A DNA stretch of 64,000 nt from JAHEFU01 sp020440645 (lineage in GTDB: Bacteria > 4484-113 > JAFGCY01), in contig JAGRNR010000005.1 in assembly GCA_020440645.1 (NCBI GenBank), forward strand, positions 42,653-106,652, written 5' to 3'. How positions within the stretch are numbered: the stretch's first letter is position 1; every line of letters starts with the position of its first letter. The translations under genes and the position numbers were made by a program. The notes beneath the pieces were generated by a model. It was not told the DNA's origin, searched no databases, and worked only from the letters and a program-made list of their open reading frames with translations. Shown here in pieces: positions 51,942-60,750 of the stretch.

Positions 51942-54900
51942 ATGTCCAGAGATGCCAATGTACTTATCGCCCTGCTGGGAATCATTTTGATTTCCTGCGC
52001 ATCAGAATCGTCAATTGAGGACATCTCTGCACCGCAGATCAGTCCCGAACAGATACTGGCCGAACAGTCCCCGGTCTCGCTGCCAGCTGACGGAGTACAG
52101 CCCTGGGAGCAGCTGGATGCCAGTGGACATGTGATTCCGGCGGAGCGCAGTGCTTCCTCCATCAACATCAATACCGACTTCACCCTGGGGGTTGAACGCT
52201 TCTCGGACAGCGGTGATGCCGTTGACAACCTGGATGCCACCCGCCTGAACGGCACGGATTCAACGGGCACTTCCTACGCGATGTACCGCGTCAGCATGGG
52301 CAGCGGGCAGCCCGGCATCGTCAGTGTGGATGCAAACCTGCTCAGTGGCAAGGGTTACTACGTAGGTCTGTCGGACTACGGCAGTGGACGCTGGGACTGG
52401 CATGGCCCGTTCACAGACAACCATGTGCGCCTGCAGGCCGTGACCAATGAATCCGGTGACCTGACCAGTACACTGGGCAACACTTTCGTGAGCGTGCTCT
52501 GCCCGGCCGGCACGAGCATCGACGTTGTCGGCGTCGGCGTGAACCAGTTCGACCCAGTGGACACAACCGCCCCGACCATCCGTCAGGGCTTGACCGCGAC
52601 ACCGGTTCCGGATGGCTTGCTGCTGGAGTGGATACCGGTGCTGGACTTCGACCTGGCGGGGTACGTTGTCTATCATTCCAGGAATACTTTTACTGATCCG
52701 CAGGCTGAAGCTGTGAGTCGACTGCCGTATCTTGAAGGTAGTGTCAGGCATGTCCTTACCGGATTAGATGGCTTGACCTTCGTGCGTGTGGCTGCGGTTG
52801 ATTTCTCCGGAAATGAAAGCCTGCCGAGTGAGATCACTTCCGCTGAACCCCTCGCCTCCAACCAGGTCAGCATACAGGTCGGCGCGAACAAGCCCTCTGC
52901 CGGTGTCAATGATGCTGTCATTCTCAACGCAAGTGGAGCGGACAGCTACGACTGGGATCTCGATGGTGACGGTGTATTCGAGATTGCAAGTGACGCCAGC
53001 GGGATGCAGGCAGCCGACACATCCGCCACCGGGATTGTCCGACCACGGATCCTCGGCCGCGGCAGCGACGGTGAGTATGTTGCTCTCGGAGGTCTCTCCC
53101 TGATAATTTCCGGCAACACCCGCCCCGTTGCCAGTGCAACTGCCGCACCGCAATCTGGCCCGGCCCCGCTTGATGTGACTTTCAGCGGAGAGGCTGAGGA
53201 CACGGAAGACACGGTTGGTGAACTTACATTCGCCTGGGATTTCGATGGTGATGGCATCTATGAGCCTGGGTCAGACACTCTCACCCCCTCAGTGCAGAAC
53301 TATGCAATGCCAGGATTGTTCAACGCCAAGCTTCGCGTCACGGACACTGCTGGAGCCTGGGACGTGGATACTGTCGCCGTAATCGTTCAGGAAACTTCAC
53401 AGAATGTTGCCCCAATTGCGGCAATCCGAACCACACAGCTTGGCGATTCACCTGAATTCTCTGCGTCATTCTCCGCCGACAACAGCGCGGATATCGATGG
53501 CAGTATCGAAAAGTATGAGTGGGACTGGGACAATGATGCTGTGTTTGATGATGATACTGGCACCAACCCTGCCGGGAGTCACGACTTTCTGACTGGAGGC
53601 TCGTATACCGTAGTTGTACGAGTGACAGATGATGATGGCTCAACTGATACTGCGGCGGTGGATTTCAGCTTTATTGACAATCTACCTCCTGTTGCGATTG
53701 TCACAGTGAATACCTTGTCCGGAGAAGTGCCATTGACGGTTGAATTCGATGCAGGTAGCAGCACTGATCTTGACGGGAGTATTGTGCAGTATGAGTGGGA
53801 CTGGGAAGGCGACGGTGTATATGACGAGAACGCCGGCACATACCCTTCCACCGAACATAGCTACACTGAACTTGGCGTATACAAGGCAACTTTGCGGGTT
53901 ACTGATGATGATGGTGCAATTGACACTGCCCAGGTGACGATATCATTGCCGGGCATCACAACCACCACAATTGATGTTTCTTCGAATGTTGGCTTGTACA
54001 CATCACTGGCAACAGTGGATGGTACCCCAGCCATCAGCTATTACGACATCACCAATGATGATCTGAAGTTCGTGCGTGCAGTCGACGCACAAGGCAGTGC
54101 CTGGGGAACCCCAGTCAACGTCGATACAGGTGCTCTTGTTGGCCGTCACACATCACTTGAAATAGTTGATGGAAATCCTGCGATCAGTTATTACAAACAG
54201 ACCAATGCAGATCTGAGGTATGTCCGGGCAACTGATGCACAGGGAGGCAGCTGGGGATCTCCTGTCGGTGTTGATACAGCTGGCAGCGTCGGCGAACACA
54301 CATCACTTGCAGTTATTGATGGCAACCCTGCCATAAGTTACTACGACTCCACCAATAAGGACCTGAAGTATGTGCGAGCTGCCGATGCGCAGGGAAGTAT
54401 CTGGGGAACTCCACTTGCTGTGGATACCGACGGAACTGTTGGGTATGAAACTTCACTTGCGGTTGTTGATGGCAATCCCGCCATTAGCTACTACGATAAC
54501 ACCAATTCGAATCTGAAGTATGTGCGAGCTTCCGATGCACAGGGCAGCGGTTGGGGAGCCCCGCTTTCTGTTGATACTGATACTAGTGTGGGTCGATACA
54601 GCTCAATGGTAGTGGTGAACGGGAACCCGGCAATCACTTACTACGACGAAAGCAATTTTGATCTGAAGTATGTCCGTGCCTCGGATGCGCAGGGCGGCAG
54701 TTGGGGAACTCCAATTGCCCTTGATACTGCAGGGGATGTTGGCTACTTCACGTCACTTTCAGTTGTGAATGGGAAACCAGCAGTAAGTTACCAGGATAAC
54801 AGCAATAGCGATCTGAAGTACATCCGGGCCACCGATCTGCTGGGTGAGACCTGGGGTACACCCGTTGCCATAGATTCTGCTGGGGACGTGGGTAAATACA

Positions 54901-54989
54901 CCTCACTTGCAGTCGTGGATGGCTATGCGGCAATCAGCTACTATGACGATACCAATAACGGTTTGAAGTTTGCGATCATTTATGAGTAG
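51942..54989 (+). CDS. Propeller lipoprotein, paralogue 3 of the tandem trio, 1015 aa
   Basis: Lipobox LISC, lipid-Cys at residue 19. Residues about 46-205 are the shared N-terminal domain (LPADGVQPWEQLD; YYVGLSDYGSGRWDWHGPF), then FN3 (about 208-300), a degenerate PKD-type unit and three PKD domains to residue 665 (FAWDFDGDGIYEPG; YEWDWDNDAVFDD; YEWDWEGDGVYDE). The last 330 residues are seven near-identical 50-residue blades with core VVDGNPAISYYDxTNxDLKYVRAxDAQG. The 3' part, from about 53.4 kb, is clearly less GC-rich than the 5' part (hand counts: 70% at line 52501 against 47% at 53641 and 45% at 54481), which suggests a different history. GGAGG six bases before the ATG supports the start. 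Confidence 0.91.
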   Translation: MSRDANVLIALLGIILISCASESSIEDISAPQISPEQILAEQSPVSLPADGVQPWEQLDASGHVIPAERSASSININTDFTLGVERFSDSGDAVDNLDATRLNGTDSTGTSYAMYRVSMGSGQPGIVSVDANLLSGKGYYVGLSDYGSGRWDWHGPFTDNHVRLQAVTNESGDLTSTLGNTFVSVLCPAGTSIDVVGVGVNQFDPVDTTAPTIRQGLTATPVPDGLLLEWIPVLDFDLAGYVVYHSRNTFTDPQAEAVSRLPYLEGSVRHVLTGLDGLTFVRVAAVDFSGNESLPSEITSAEPLASNQVSIQVGANKPSAGVNDAVILNASGADSYDWDLDGDGVFEIASDASGMQAADTSATGIVRPRILGRGSDGEYVALGGLSLIISGNTRPVASATAAPQSGPAPLDVTFSGEAEDTEDTVGELTFAWDFDGDGIYEPGSDTLTPSVQNYAMPGLFNAKLRVTDTAGAWDVDTVAVIVQETSQNVAPIAAIRTTQLGDSPEFSASFSADNSADIDGSIEKYEWDWDNDAVFDDDTGTNPAGSHDFLTGGSYTVVVRVTDDDGSTDTAAVDFSFIDNLPPVAIVTVNTLSGEVPLTVEFDAGSSTDLDGSIVQYEWDWEGDGVYDENAGTYPSTEHSYTELGVYKATLRVTDDDGAIDTAQVTISLPGITTTTIDVSSNVGLYTSLATVDGTPAISYYDITNDDLKFVRAVDAQGSAWGTPVNVDTGALVGRHTSLEIVDGNPAISYYKQTNADLRYVRATDAQGGSWGSPVGVDTAGSVGEHTSLAVIDGNPAISYYDSTNKDLKYVRAADAQGSIWGTPLAVDTDGTVGYETSLAVVDGNPAISYYDNTNSNLKYVRASDAQGSGWGAPLSVDTDTSVGRYSSMVVVNGNPAITYYDESNFDLKYVRASDAQGGSWGTPIALDTAGDVGYFTSLSVVNGKPAVSYQDNSNSDLKYIRATDLLGETWGTPVAIDSAGDVGKYTSLAVVDGYAAISYYDDTNNGLKFAIIYE
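53976..54989 (+). repeat. Seven tandem propeller-blade repeats with an exact 150-bp period
   Basis: The same blade position (the T/S-S-L/M codons before the VDGNP core) recurs at 54001, 54151, 54301, 54451, 54601, 54751 and 54901. The spacing is exactly 150 bases (50 codons) each time. The units are still similar at DNA level, so the expansion is recent or kept uniform by recombination. Confidence 0.9.
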
Positions 54990-55296
54990 GCTGGCGGATG
55001 CTTGCGAACACTGCAACAGCGATTCAAACGCACCGCATATCAAGTGCAACTCTACGCTATGCCTCAGGCGAAGCAGTGGATGGTATCCAGGGATGAGCTC
55101 CAGCCGGTCCGGTGACGACCCGGCTGAATGAGAAGGATTTCGGTGCAGCCAGGCCTGTCATGAGTTTCCGCAAGCTCCTCTGGTTGGCGTACTGCAACTG
55201 AGTATCAGTCACAATTGCCAGCAGTGGTGTTCAGATCCAGCTGCTGCGGGTAGGCTGAATGGTTGGCGGAGTTTCCGCCGAGCTGAGGAGGCCGTC
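54990..55296. other. Intergenic region before the fourth lipoprotein gene
   Basis: This 307-base stretch holds the ribosome binding site GAGGAGG (55285-55291) of the next gene. I see no convincing gene, repeat or terminator in it. A TAGGCT at about 55247 could be a weak -10. Confidence 0.4.
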
Positions 55297-56952
55297 ATGC
55301 GGATGTTGTGTTACCTGTTGCCTGCGATGCTTGCCCTGCTGATCTCCTGTTCCCGTCAATCAACCACACAGCTGATTGTCAACGCAACGGGTGTTCAGGA
55401 AGCAACAACTGCACCGGAAATGCTGAACCCGCCCTGGCCGGATGAAGATCACGGCTCCGTCAGCGTCGCCACCCTGCTGGAGCTGCCGGGGAAGGACTGG
55501 TACCTGCTGAGAAGTGGCTGGGTGCAGGGCAATGACTTCATGATCAGTGCTGATCCGGGCAAGCCTGCCTGGGTGATGTACCGTTTCCATCCCGGTGCCT
55601 CGCAGTTTGACAGCGTGCACTTTGAACTGGCGGATGTGACTGACCCGCAGAAGCTGTGGATCGGTTACGCCGACTACCCTGCGGGCCGCTGGAGCTGGAC
55701 TCCCTACACCGCCGGGATGGACCAGCTGGCCGTCGGCTGGCAGCAGATGCGCAGCCCGGCTGGCAACGCCTACATTGCATTCGCGGCCTTTGACGACGTG
55801 CAGGCCAGGCTGGTCCGGTCCTTCATCCAGCTTGACCTGCCGCAATGGGAGATCCACACCGTTGACGACCTGCACCCGGAAAGCCAGGTGTTCGACCTGG
55901 GCCGGGTCGGCGACCGGGCGGCATTCATCTATGAACGCAACGGCACCCTCGGTTACGAACTCGTGATGTGCAAGGCGGACATTGAGAAACCGCTTGCTGG
56001 CACTGACTGGACCTGCCATGACATTGATACTGGCTATCCCAACCGTGTGCAGGCAACACGCCTGCTCGGCGTCGGCAATGTGCCGGTGATCGCCGTGATG
56101 TACGGCCCGGATGGAATGATCCCGCCGGAGGTCTACTACGCGCATGGTACGAACAACTTCCCCAATGGCATCGGCGAATGGTACTGGAGCTCGATGGGCT
56201 ATGCCCGCAACGACCGCAACCTCGGCCTGGCGATGATAGACGGCAAGCCGGCCGTCGCCTTTGTGCAGCAGGGCTTTGCCGAGGACCAGGTGATCTACCG
56301 CCGTGCCACCAAGGGTGTCCCGCTCGGTGATGCGGACTGGCAGGAAGTGGTCGCCGGTGCTGAACTGGCGCCGGGCGAGGCCTATTTCAATGTGTCGCTG
56401 GCCAGCCTTGCGGACCGCCCGGTGCTGCTGTATTCGAAGTACCCAGACCGTGAACTCAACTATGCCTACAGTCCGCTGGCAATGCCGGTGGATCCGGCTG
56501 ACTTCACGCTCAGTGCCGTTGACAACCTGCTGGGGCAGACCGCCGGTACTTGCCTGGACCTCGACGGCAAGCCCGCGGTGGCCTATCTCGGTTATCCGGA
56601 CCGCCTGAGCTACGCCATCAGCAGCGTGGTGGACCCAGCCAGCCCCGGTGACTTCCAGCAGCGGCATACGATGGACGTCGGTGTACGCGTGGAAGGCGAT
56701 CCGCTCGTGCGGATGATCAGGATCCCCGGCGGGATCGGTGTTGCCTACCGCCATGCCGGCGAGCTTTCCGTACACTATGCATGGACGGACTCGACCACCC
56801 CCGCGGCCGGTACCGACTGGAAGGTCAGCAGGGTTGACCCGGCGGCAAGCAGCGGATCACTGGGACTGGTGCTGATGCCTGACAACCAGCCGGCCATCCT
56901 CTACCACACCGTGGTGCCGGATGAACTGCGCTTCGCCCAGCTGCTGCCCTGA
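55297..56952 (+). CDS. Lipoprotein with aromatic-motif domain and seven-repeat propeller, 551 aa
   Basis: Lipobox LLISC, lipid-Cys at residue 18. Residues about 60-185 form a domain related to the N-terminal domain of the trio: LWIGYADYPAGRWSWTPY followed by SPAGNAYIAFAAFDDVQARLV. FN3 and PKD domains are absent. From residue about 195 seven propeller repeats follow (LGRVGDRAAFIYE, GVGNVPVIAVMYG, AMIDGKPAVAFVQ, ASLADRPVLLYSK, LDLDGKPAVAYLG, RIPGGIGVAYRH, LMPDNQPAILYH). It is thus a minimal version of the same architecture, fusing the aromatic domain directly to the propeller. GAGGAGG six bases before the ATG supports the start. uvrB starts 49 bases downstream with its own promoter. Confidence 0.87.
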   Translation: MRMLCYLLPAMLALLISCSRQSTTQLIVNATGVQEATTAPEMLNPPWPDEDHGSVSVATLLELPGKDWYLLRSGWVQGNDFMISADPGKPAWVMYRFHPGASQFDSVHFELADVTDPQKLWIGYADYPAGRWSWTPYTAGMDQLAVGWQQMRSPAGNAYIAFAAFDDVQARLVRSFIQLDLPQWEIHTVDDLHPESQVFDLGRVGDRAAFIYERNGTLGYELVMCKADIEKPLAGTDWTCHDIDTGYPNRVQATRLLGVGNVPVIAVMYGPDGMIPPEVYYAHGTNNFPNGIGEWYWSSMGYARNDRNLGLAMIDGKPAVAFVQQGFAEDQVIYRRATKGVPLGDADWQEVVAGAELAPGEAYFNVSLASLADRPVLLYSKYPDRELNYAYSPLAMPVDPADFTLSAVDNLLGQTAGTCLDLDGKPAVAYLGYPDRLSYAISSVVDPASPGDFQQRHTMDVGVRVEGDPLVRMIRIPGGIGVAYRHAGELSVHYAWTDSTTPAAGTDWKVSRVDPAASSGSLGLVLMPDNQPAILYHTVVPDELRFAQLLP

Positions 56953-56963
56953 ACTGCCACATC

Positions 56964-56993
56964 TTAACAAACGTACCGTATAACGGGTATAAT
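56964..56993 (+). promoter_or_regulatory. Promoter of leaderless-type uvrB
   Basis: TTAACA (56964-56969) and TATAAT (56988-56993) are 18 bases apart. The -10 ends 8 bases before ATG 57002, so the transcript should begin at about the start codon. No Shine-Dalgarno is present. No LexA-type palindrome is recognised. Confidence 0.65.
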
Positions 56994-57001
56994 GCCCCGT
57001 T

Positions 57002-59152
57002 ATGCCCAAGGCGAAGAAGTGGAAGGTATCCGAGGACGAGCAGCACCGCCTGCCAGGTGACGACCCCGTCAATGAGGACGTGTTCGGCGCGGCGGCGGTC
57101 GAAGCGGATTTCTGGCAGCGTGAGGGTGAGTTCAAGCTGGCGGCGGACTACACCCCAGGTGGTGACCAGCCGACGGCGATCGCCTCGCTGGTGGACGGCG
57201 TTGGCCGCGAGCTGAAGCACCAGGTGCTGCTCGGTGCGACCGGCACCGGCAAGACCTTCACAATGGCCAATGTGATCCAGGCCACGCAGAAGCCCACGCT
57301 CGTGATCTGCCACAACAAGACACTGGCCGCCCAGCTCTGTGCCGAATTCCGCCAGTTCTTCCCCGATAACCACGTGGAGTACTTCGTCTCCTACTACGAC
57401 TACTACCAGCCCGAAGCCTACATCCCGAAGACCGACACCTATATCGAGAAGGACAGCCAGATCAACGAGGAGATCGACCGCCTGCGCCACTCCGCCACCG
57501 AGGCGCTGCTGACCCGGCGCGACGTGATCGTCGTTGCCAGCGTCTCCTGCATCTTCGGCCTGGGTTCCCCCGAGGACTACGAGAAGCTCAGCCTCAGGCT
57601 CTTTCCCGGCTTCGAGGTGCGCCGTGAGCACCTGATCCGCCGGCTCGTTGACATGCAGTACATGCGCAACTCCTACGAGCTGGTGCGCGGATCCTTCCGC
57701 GTGCAGGGCGACGTGTTCGAGATCTTCTCCGCCGACAAGGAGGAGATCTTGCGCCTGGAGTTCTTTGGCGACGAGCTGGAGCGCATCGCGCGCGTGGACC
57801 CGGTCACGATGCATGAGCTGGAACAGATGGACAAGGCCTACGTCTTCCCGGCCACGCACTACGTGCTGATCCCGGAGAAGCAGGAGCTCGCCATCAAGAG
57901 CATCCGCCGCGAGGCGCGCGAGCAGCTGGCGAAGTTCGAGAAGGAAGGCAAGCTGCTGGAGTACCAGCGCCTGAAGGAGCGCGTGCACTTCGACATCGAG
58001 ATGATCGAGAACGTCGGCTACTGCAACGGCATCGAGAACTACTCACGGCACTTCGACGGCCGCATGCCGGGCGAGACACCGTCAAACCTGATCGAGTACT
58101 TCCCCGACGACTTCCTGATGATCATTGACGAGAGCCATGTTACGATCCCGCAGCTGCACGGCATGTACAACGGCGACCGCTCCCGCAAGCAGACGCTCGT
58201 CGACTTCGGCTTCAGGTTGCCAAGCGCACTTGACAACCGGCCGCTGCGCTTCGACGAGTGGGAGAAGTATGTCAACCAGGTGATCTACACCACCGCCACG
58301 CCCGGGCCCTACGAGCTGGACGTGACGCAGAACACCGCGGAGCAGATCATCCGCCCGACCGGGCTCGTGGACCCGCAGATCGTGATCGAGCCGACGAAGC
58401 ACCAGATTGACGACCTGCTGGAGCGCGTGCGCGGGCGCATCGAGCGCGGCGAGCGCACACTGGTGACAACGCTCACGAAGCGCATGGCGGAGAAGCTGAG
58501 CGACTACCTGTCCGACAGCGGCGTGAAGACGCAGTACCTGCATGCCGACGTTGACACCGTGGAGCGCATCCGCATCCTGAAGGACCTGCGGCTCGGCACC
58601 TACGACGTGATCGTCGGCATCAACCTGCTGCGCGAGGGCCTCGACCTGCCGGAGGTCTCGCTGATCTGCATCCTCGATGCCGACAAGGAAGGTTTCCTGC
58701 GCAGCGACCGCTCGCTGATCCAGATCATCGGCCGCGCGGCCCGCAACGTGAACGGCGAGGTGATCCTCTACGCTGACAAGATCACGCCCTCGATGCAGCG
58801 CGCGATTGACGAGACCAACCGCCGCCGCGACATCCAGCTGGCCTTCAACGAGGAGCACGGCATCACGCCGAAGACGATCATCAAGAAGATCCAGGACATC
58901 ACGGAAGGGCTGGAGGAAAGCGGCCTGAAGGTGATCAAGGTCGCCCAGGCGAGCATCCCGGACGAGCATGACGCGATGGGCATCGGGGAGTTGACAATGC
59001 TGATCGCGGAGCTGGAGGCGCAGATGCACAAGTGGGCCGAGCTGCTGGAGTTCGAAAAAGCCGCACTGGTGCGCGACCAGGTGGACGCACTGACTAAGAA
59101 GATGGCCCGGAAGATGAAGTCGGAGGGCGCGAACAGAGGGAAGGTGGGGTAG
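57002..59152 (+). CDS. uvrB: Excinuclease ABC subunit B
   Basis: UvrB is the damage-verifying helicase-like subunit of nucleotide excision repair. It works with UvrA and UvrC in the cytoplasm. The 716 residues include Walker A GATGTGKTFTMAN (about 77-89), the beta-hairpin YYDYYQPEAYIP that probes DNA, DESHVTIPQ (motif II), TTATPGPYEL, motif V/VI ending IGRAARN, and the C-terminal UVR helix pair (AELEAQMHKWAELLEFEKAA). The N-terminus is about 45 residues longer than usual (MPKAKKWKVSEDE...). The ATG is fixed by the promoter: an earlier start would lie upstream of transcription. Its stop codon touches the left inverted repeat of the AT-rich gene downstream. Confidence 0.97.
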   Translation: MPKAKKWKVSEDEQHRLPGDDPVNEDVFGAAAVEADFWQREGEFKLAADYTPGGDQPTAIASLVDGVGRELKHQVLLGATGTGKTFTMANVIQATQKPTLVICHNKTLAAQLCAEFRQFFPDNHVEYFVSYYDYYQPEAYIPKTDTYIEKDSQINEEIDRLRHSATEALLTRRDVIVVASVSCIFGLGSPEDYEKLSLRLFPGFEVRREHLIRRLVDMQYMRNSYELVRGSFRVQGDVFEIFSADKEEILRLEFFGDELERIARVDPVTMHELEQMDKAYVFPATHYVLIPEKQELAIKSIRREAREQLAKFEKEGKLLEYQRLKERVHFDIEMIENVGYCNGIENYSRHFDGRMPGETPSNLIEYFPDDFLMIIDESHVTIPQLHGMYNGDRSRKQTLVDFGFRLPSALDNRPLRFDEWEKYVNQVIYTTATPGPYELDVTQNTAEQIIRPTGLVDPQIVIEPTKHQIDDLLERVRGRIERGERTLVTTLTKRMAEKLSDYLSDSGVKTQYLHADVDTVERIRILKDLRLGTYDVIVGINLLREGLDLPEVSLICILDADKEGFLRSDRSLIQIIGRAARNVNGEVILYADKITPSMQRAIDETNRRRDIQLAFNEEHGITPKTIIKKIQDITEGLEESGLKVIKVAQASIPDEHDAMGIGELTMLIAELEAQMHKWAELLEFEKAALVRDQVDALTKKMARKMKSEGANRGKVG

Positions 59153-60447
59153 GATTCTCAGGAAATTTGACCACTAGGATTGACAATGTACTTTTTTGAT
59201 CAGCGTGGTGTAGGTCAAATCACAATGAGGTTCCCGGATGAGGAAATCCTCTTTGAGCATGCTTTCGAACTTTCTATTCAATCGCATGATTCAATATTTG
59301 TTAGGATCAGCCTTTTTGGTGACAAAGTTAAAGCGGTGCATCAGAAGTTGCATTCAATGAGCATGAATTCAATTGAATCGCCAGTTTATGTTGACTTGGA
59401 AGGTGTGCTTGAATCTGGGAGCCAAGTACGATTAAAAGATGGATGGCTATCTTCCTCTCCAATGGAAGCTGCATTCAATAGAAAAGGAAGAGTGCATTTC
59501 AAGGAAATTACTGTTTACGGCCAACAATCAGAGAAGGCAATTTCACATTATGAGTATGAGGTAGTTAATTGCACGTTTGACGGTCGTGCAGGGAATTCGA
59601 ATGCCATAAATTTTGATGATCCTCTATATAACACTATTTACATTGAAAATAACAACTATACAATTATCATTAGCAAGATGGACACAGCAATTGCTGAACT
59701 TGAGAAGGGTGAGAACAAGACTGGTGTTACAGCAAGAATCAATGTTGAAACTAATTTGGATCAAGCTTCTATAGATTCAATAGTCGAATCATTGTGTTTG
59801 CTGTTGCAGCTCTGCTCTTACAACTCCGTTAGATGTGTAAGCTGTAAGGCATATGCAAATGATAGATTTGCGTATCTCAACATTCGACCGCGTGGAGCAT
59901 ATCCCTTCTCTCGCTCCCATGGGATAATTCCGTACAATTCAGAAATAGCAACAATCAAGAATTTTTACTTCAAGAGTGTTGCAAATTATTTTATCAATGT
60001 TGGATTGGAAAGTCTTGTAAATCACAAATATAGAAATCACATTGAAGCCGTGATAAATCTCTACATACATGGTATTCGAGGCGAGATTGACTCAGTGCAA
60101 TTCACTTTGTGGTTTATTGCTTTTGAGAGATTGCAGGAAGCTTATAAAAGTGATATTCCTAAAGTATGTCATACTCCTTCAGGAACGTTTAACAAGCTAA
60201 ATGATTTGTGCTTGTACTTTGGGGTATCCGGATTGAAGCAGGAACATATAGACTTGAGAAACTCTCTTATACATGACGGTGATATTGAATCAATTTCATC
60301 TCTTGAATCTCATAGAATGCTGAAGGAATTTTCTCATATTCTCATCCAGTGCATTCTGAAGTCTCTTGATTATAAGGGTCCCTATTTTCATCACGGAACA
60401 GATTGGAAGGAGAAGTTAGTTGATCCTACGTTTGCATAGAGAATCCT
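59151..60447. mobile_element. Candidate inserted cassette: AT-rich gene between 9-bp inverted repeats
   Basis: AGGATTCTC (59151-59159) and GAGAATCCT (60439-60447) are perfect inverted repeats. They sit at the uvrB stop and at the stop of the enclosed gene. The interior is far more AT-rich than the flanks (sample lines 32% and 42% GC against 67% in uvrB). No transposase is present and no target duplication is evident, so this is a cassette suggestion, not a recognised element. Confidence 0.4.
59186..60439 (+). CDS. AT-rich ApeA-like HEPN-domain protein, 417 aa, likely horizontally acquired
   Basis: The N-terminal half (about 1-230) is beta-rich and resembles the N-terminal domain found before HEPN domains in ApeA-type proteins. 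The C-terminal half is helical, containing QFTLWFIAFERLQEAY and, near the end, DLRNSLIHDGD. Arg358 and His363 fit the Rx4-6H motif of HEPN ribonucleases. ApeA proteins in other bacteria stop phage growth by RNA cleavage, so a defence role is plausible but unproven. Base composition and codon use (many ATT, AAT, GAA, TTT) differ sharply from all neighbours. ATG 59186 is used; a TTG two codons upstream is possible. A TAGGAT hexamer lies 5 bases before the ATG. No partner toxin, antitoxin or methylase is adjacent. Confidence 0.75.
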   Translation: MYFFDQRGVGQITMRFPDEEILFEHAFELSIQSHDSIFVRISLFGDKVKAVHQKLHSMSMNSIESPVYVDLEGVLESGSQVRLKDGWLSSSPMEAAFNRKGRVHFKEITVYGQQSEKAISHYEYEVVNCTFDGRAGNSNAINFDDPLYNTIYIENNNYTIIISKMDTAIAELEKGENKTGVTARINVETNLDQASIDSIVESLCLLLQLCSYNSVRCVSCKAYANDRFAYLNIRPRGAYPFSRSHGIIPYNSEIATIKNFYFKSVANYFINVGLESLVNHKYRNHIEAVINLYIHGIRGEIDSVQFTLWFIAFERLQEAYKSDIPKVCHTPSGTFNKLNDLCLYFGVSGLKQEHIDLRNSLIHDGDIESISSLESHRMLKEFSHILIQCILKSLDYKGPYFHHGTDWKEKLVDPTFA

Positions 60448-60588
60448 CCACATTAATTGACAATTGAGCCATATGTTAATCTAATAACATGGATCAATAC
60501 TTCATATTATAGTTGCATCCAGATACAGTCTGCTGCTACATCGATTCGTACAACCGCTGCATACAGGCAGCGTTGACAGGGGTTTGTT

Positions 60589-60750
60589 ATGGGAATGTTG
60601 CTTGTTGCCATGCTGTTTGCCGGTGCTTTCGTGTTCATGCTGTTCAGGTACATTCAGAAGAACAAGGACTTCGAACAGATCCGAGAGAAATACGCGCCGA
60701 TCATTAAGGTCGAAGAAGCTGCGGAGCGGTCACACAACATGTCCATCTAG
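60589..60750 (+). CDS. Small membrane protein with cytoplasmic charged tail, 53 aa
   Basis: From ATG 60589 the frame gives one hydrophobic segment (MGMLLVAMLFAGAFVFMLF), then a charged amphipathic tail (RYIQKNKDFEQIREKYAPII, then KVEEAAERSHN) and TAG. ACAGGGG six bases upstream is a ribosome binding site, and TTGACA with a TATTATAG-type element lie in the AT-rich gap before it. The stop codon overlaps the stop of the convergent gene at 60747. It is not a family I recognise. The codon use and the clean membrane topology support a real gene. Confidence 0.6.
   Translation: MGMLLVAMLFAGAFVFMLFRYIQKNKDFEQIREKYAPIIKVEEAAERSHNMSI

Noticed and set aside
57002..57140. Internal start for uvrB removing the 45-residue N-terminal extension
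   Set aside because: The TATAAT ends 8 bases before ATG 57002, which fits this start, and no ribosome binding site precedes a later start codon.
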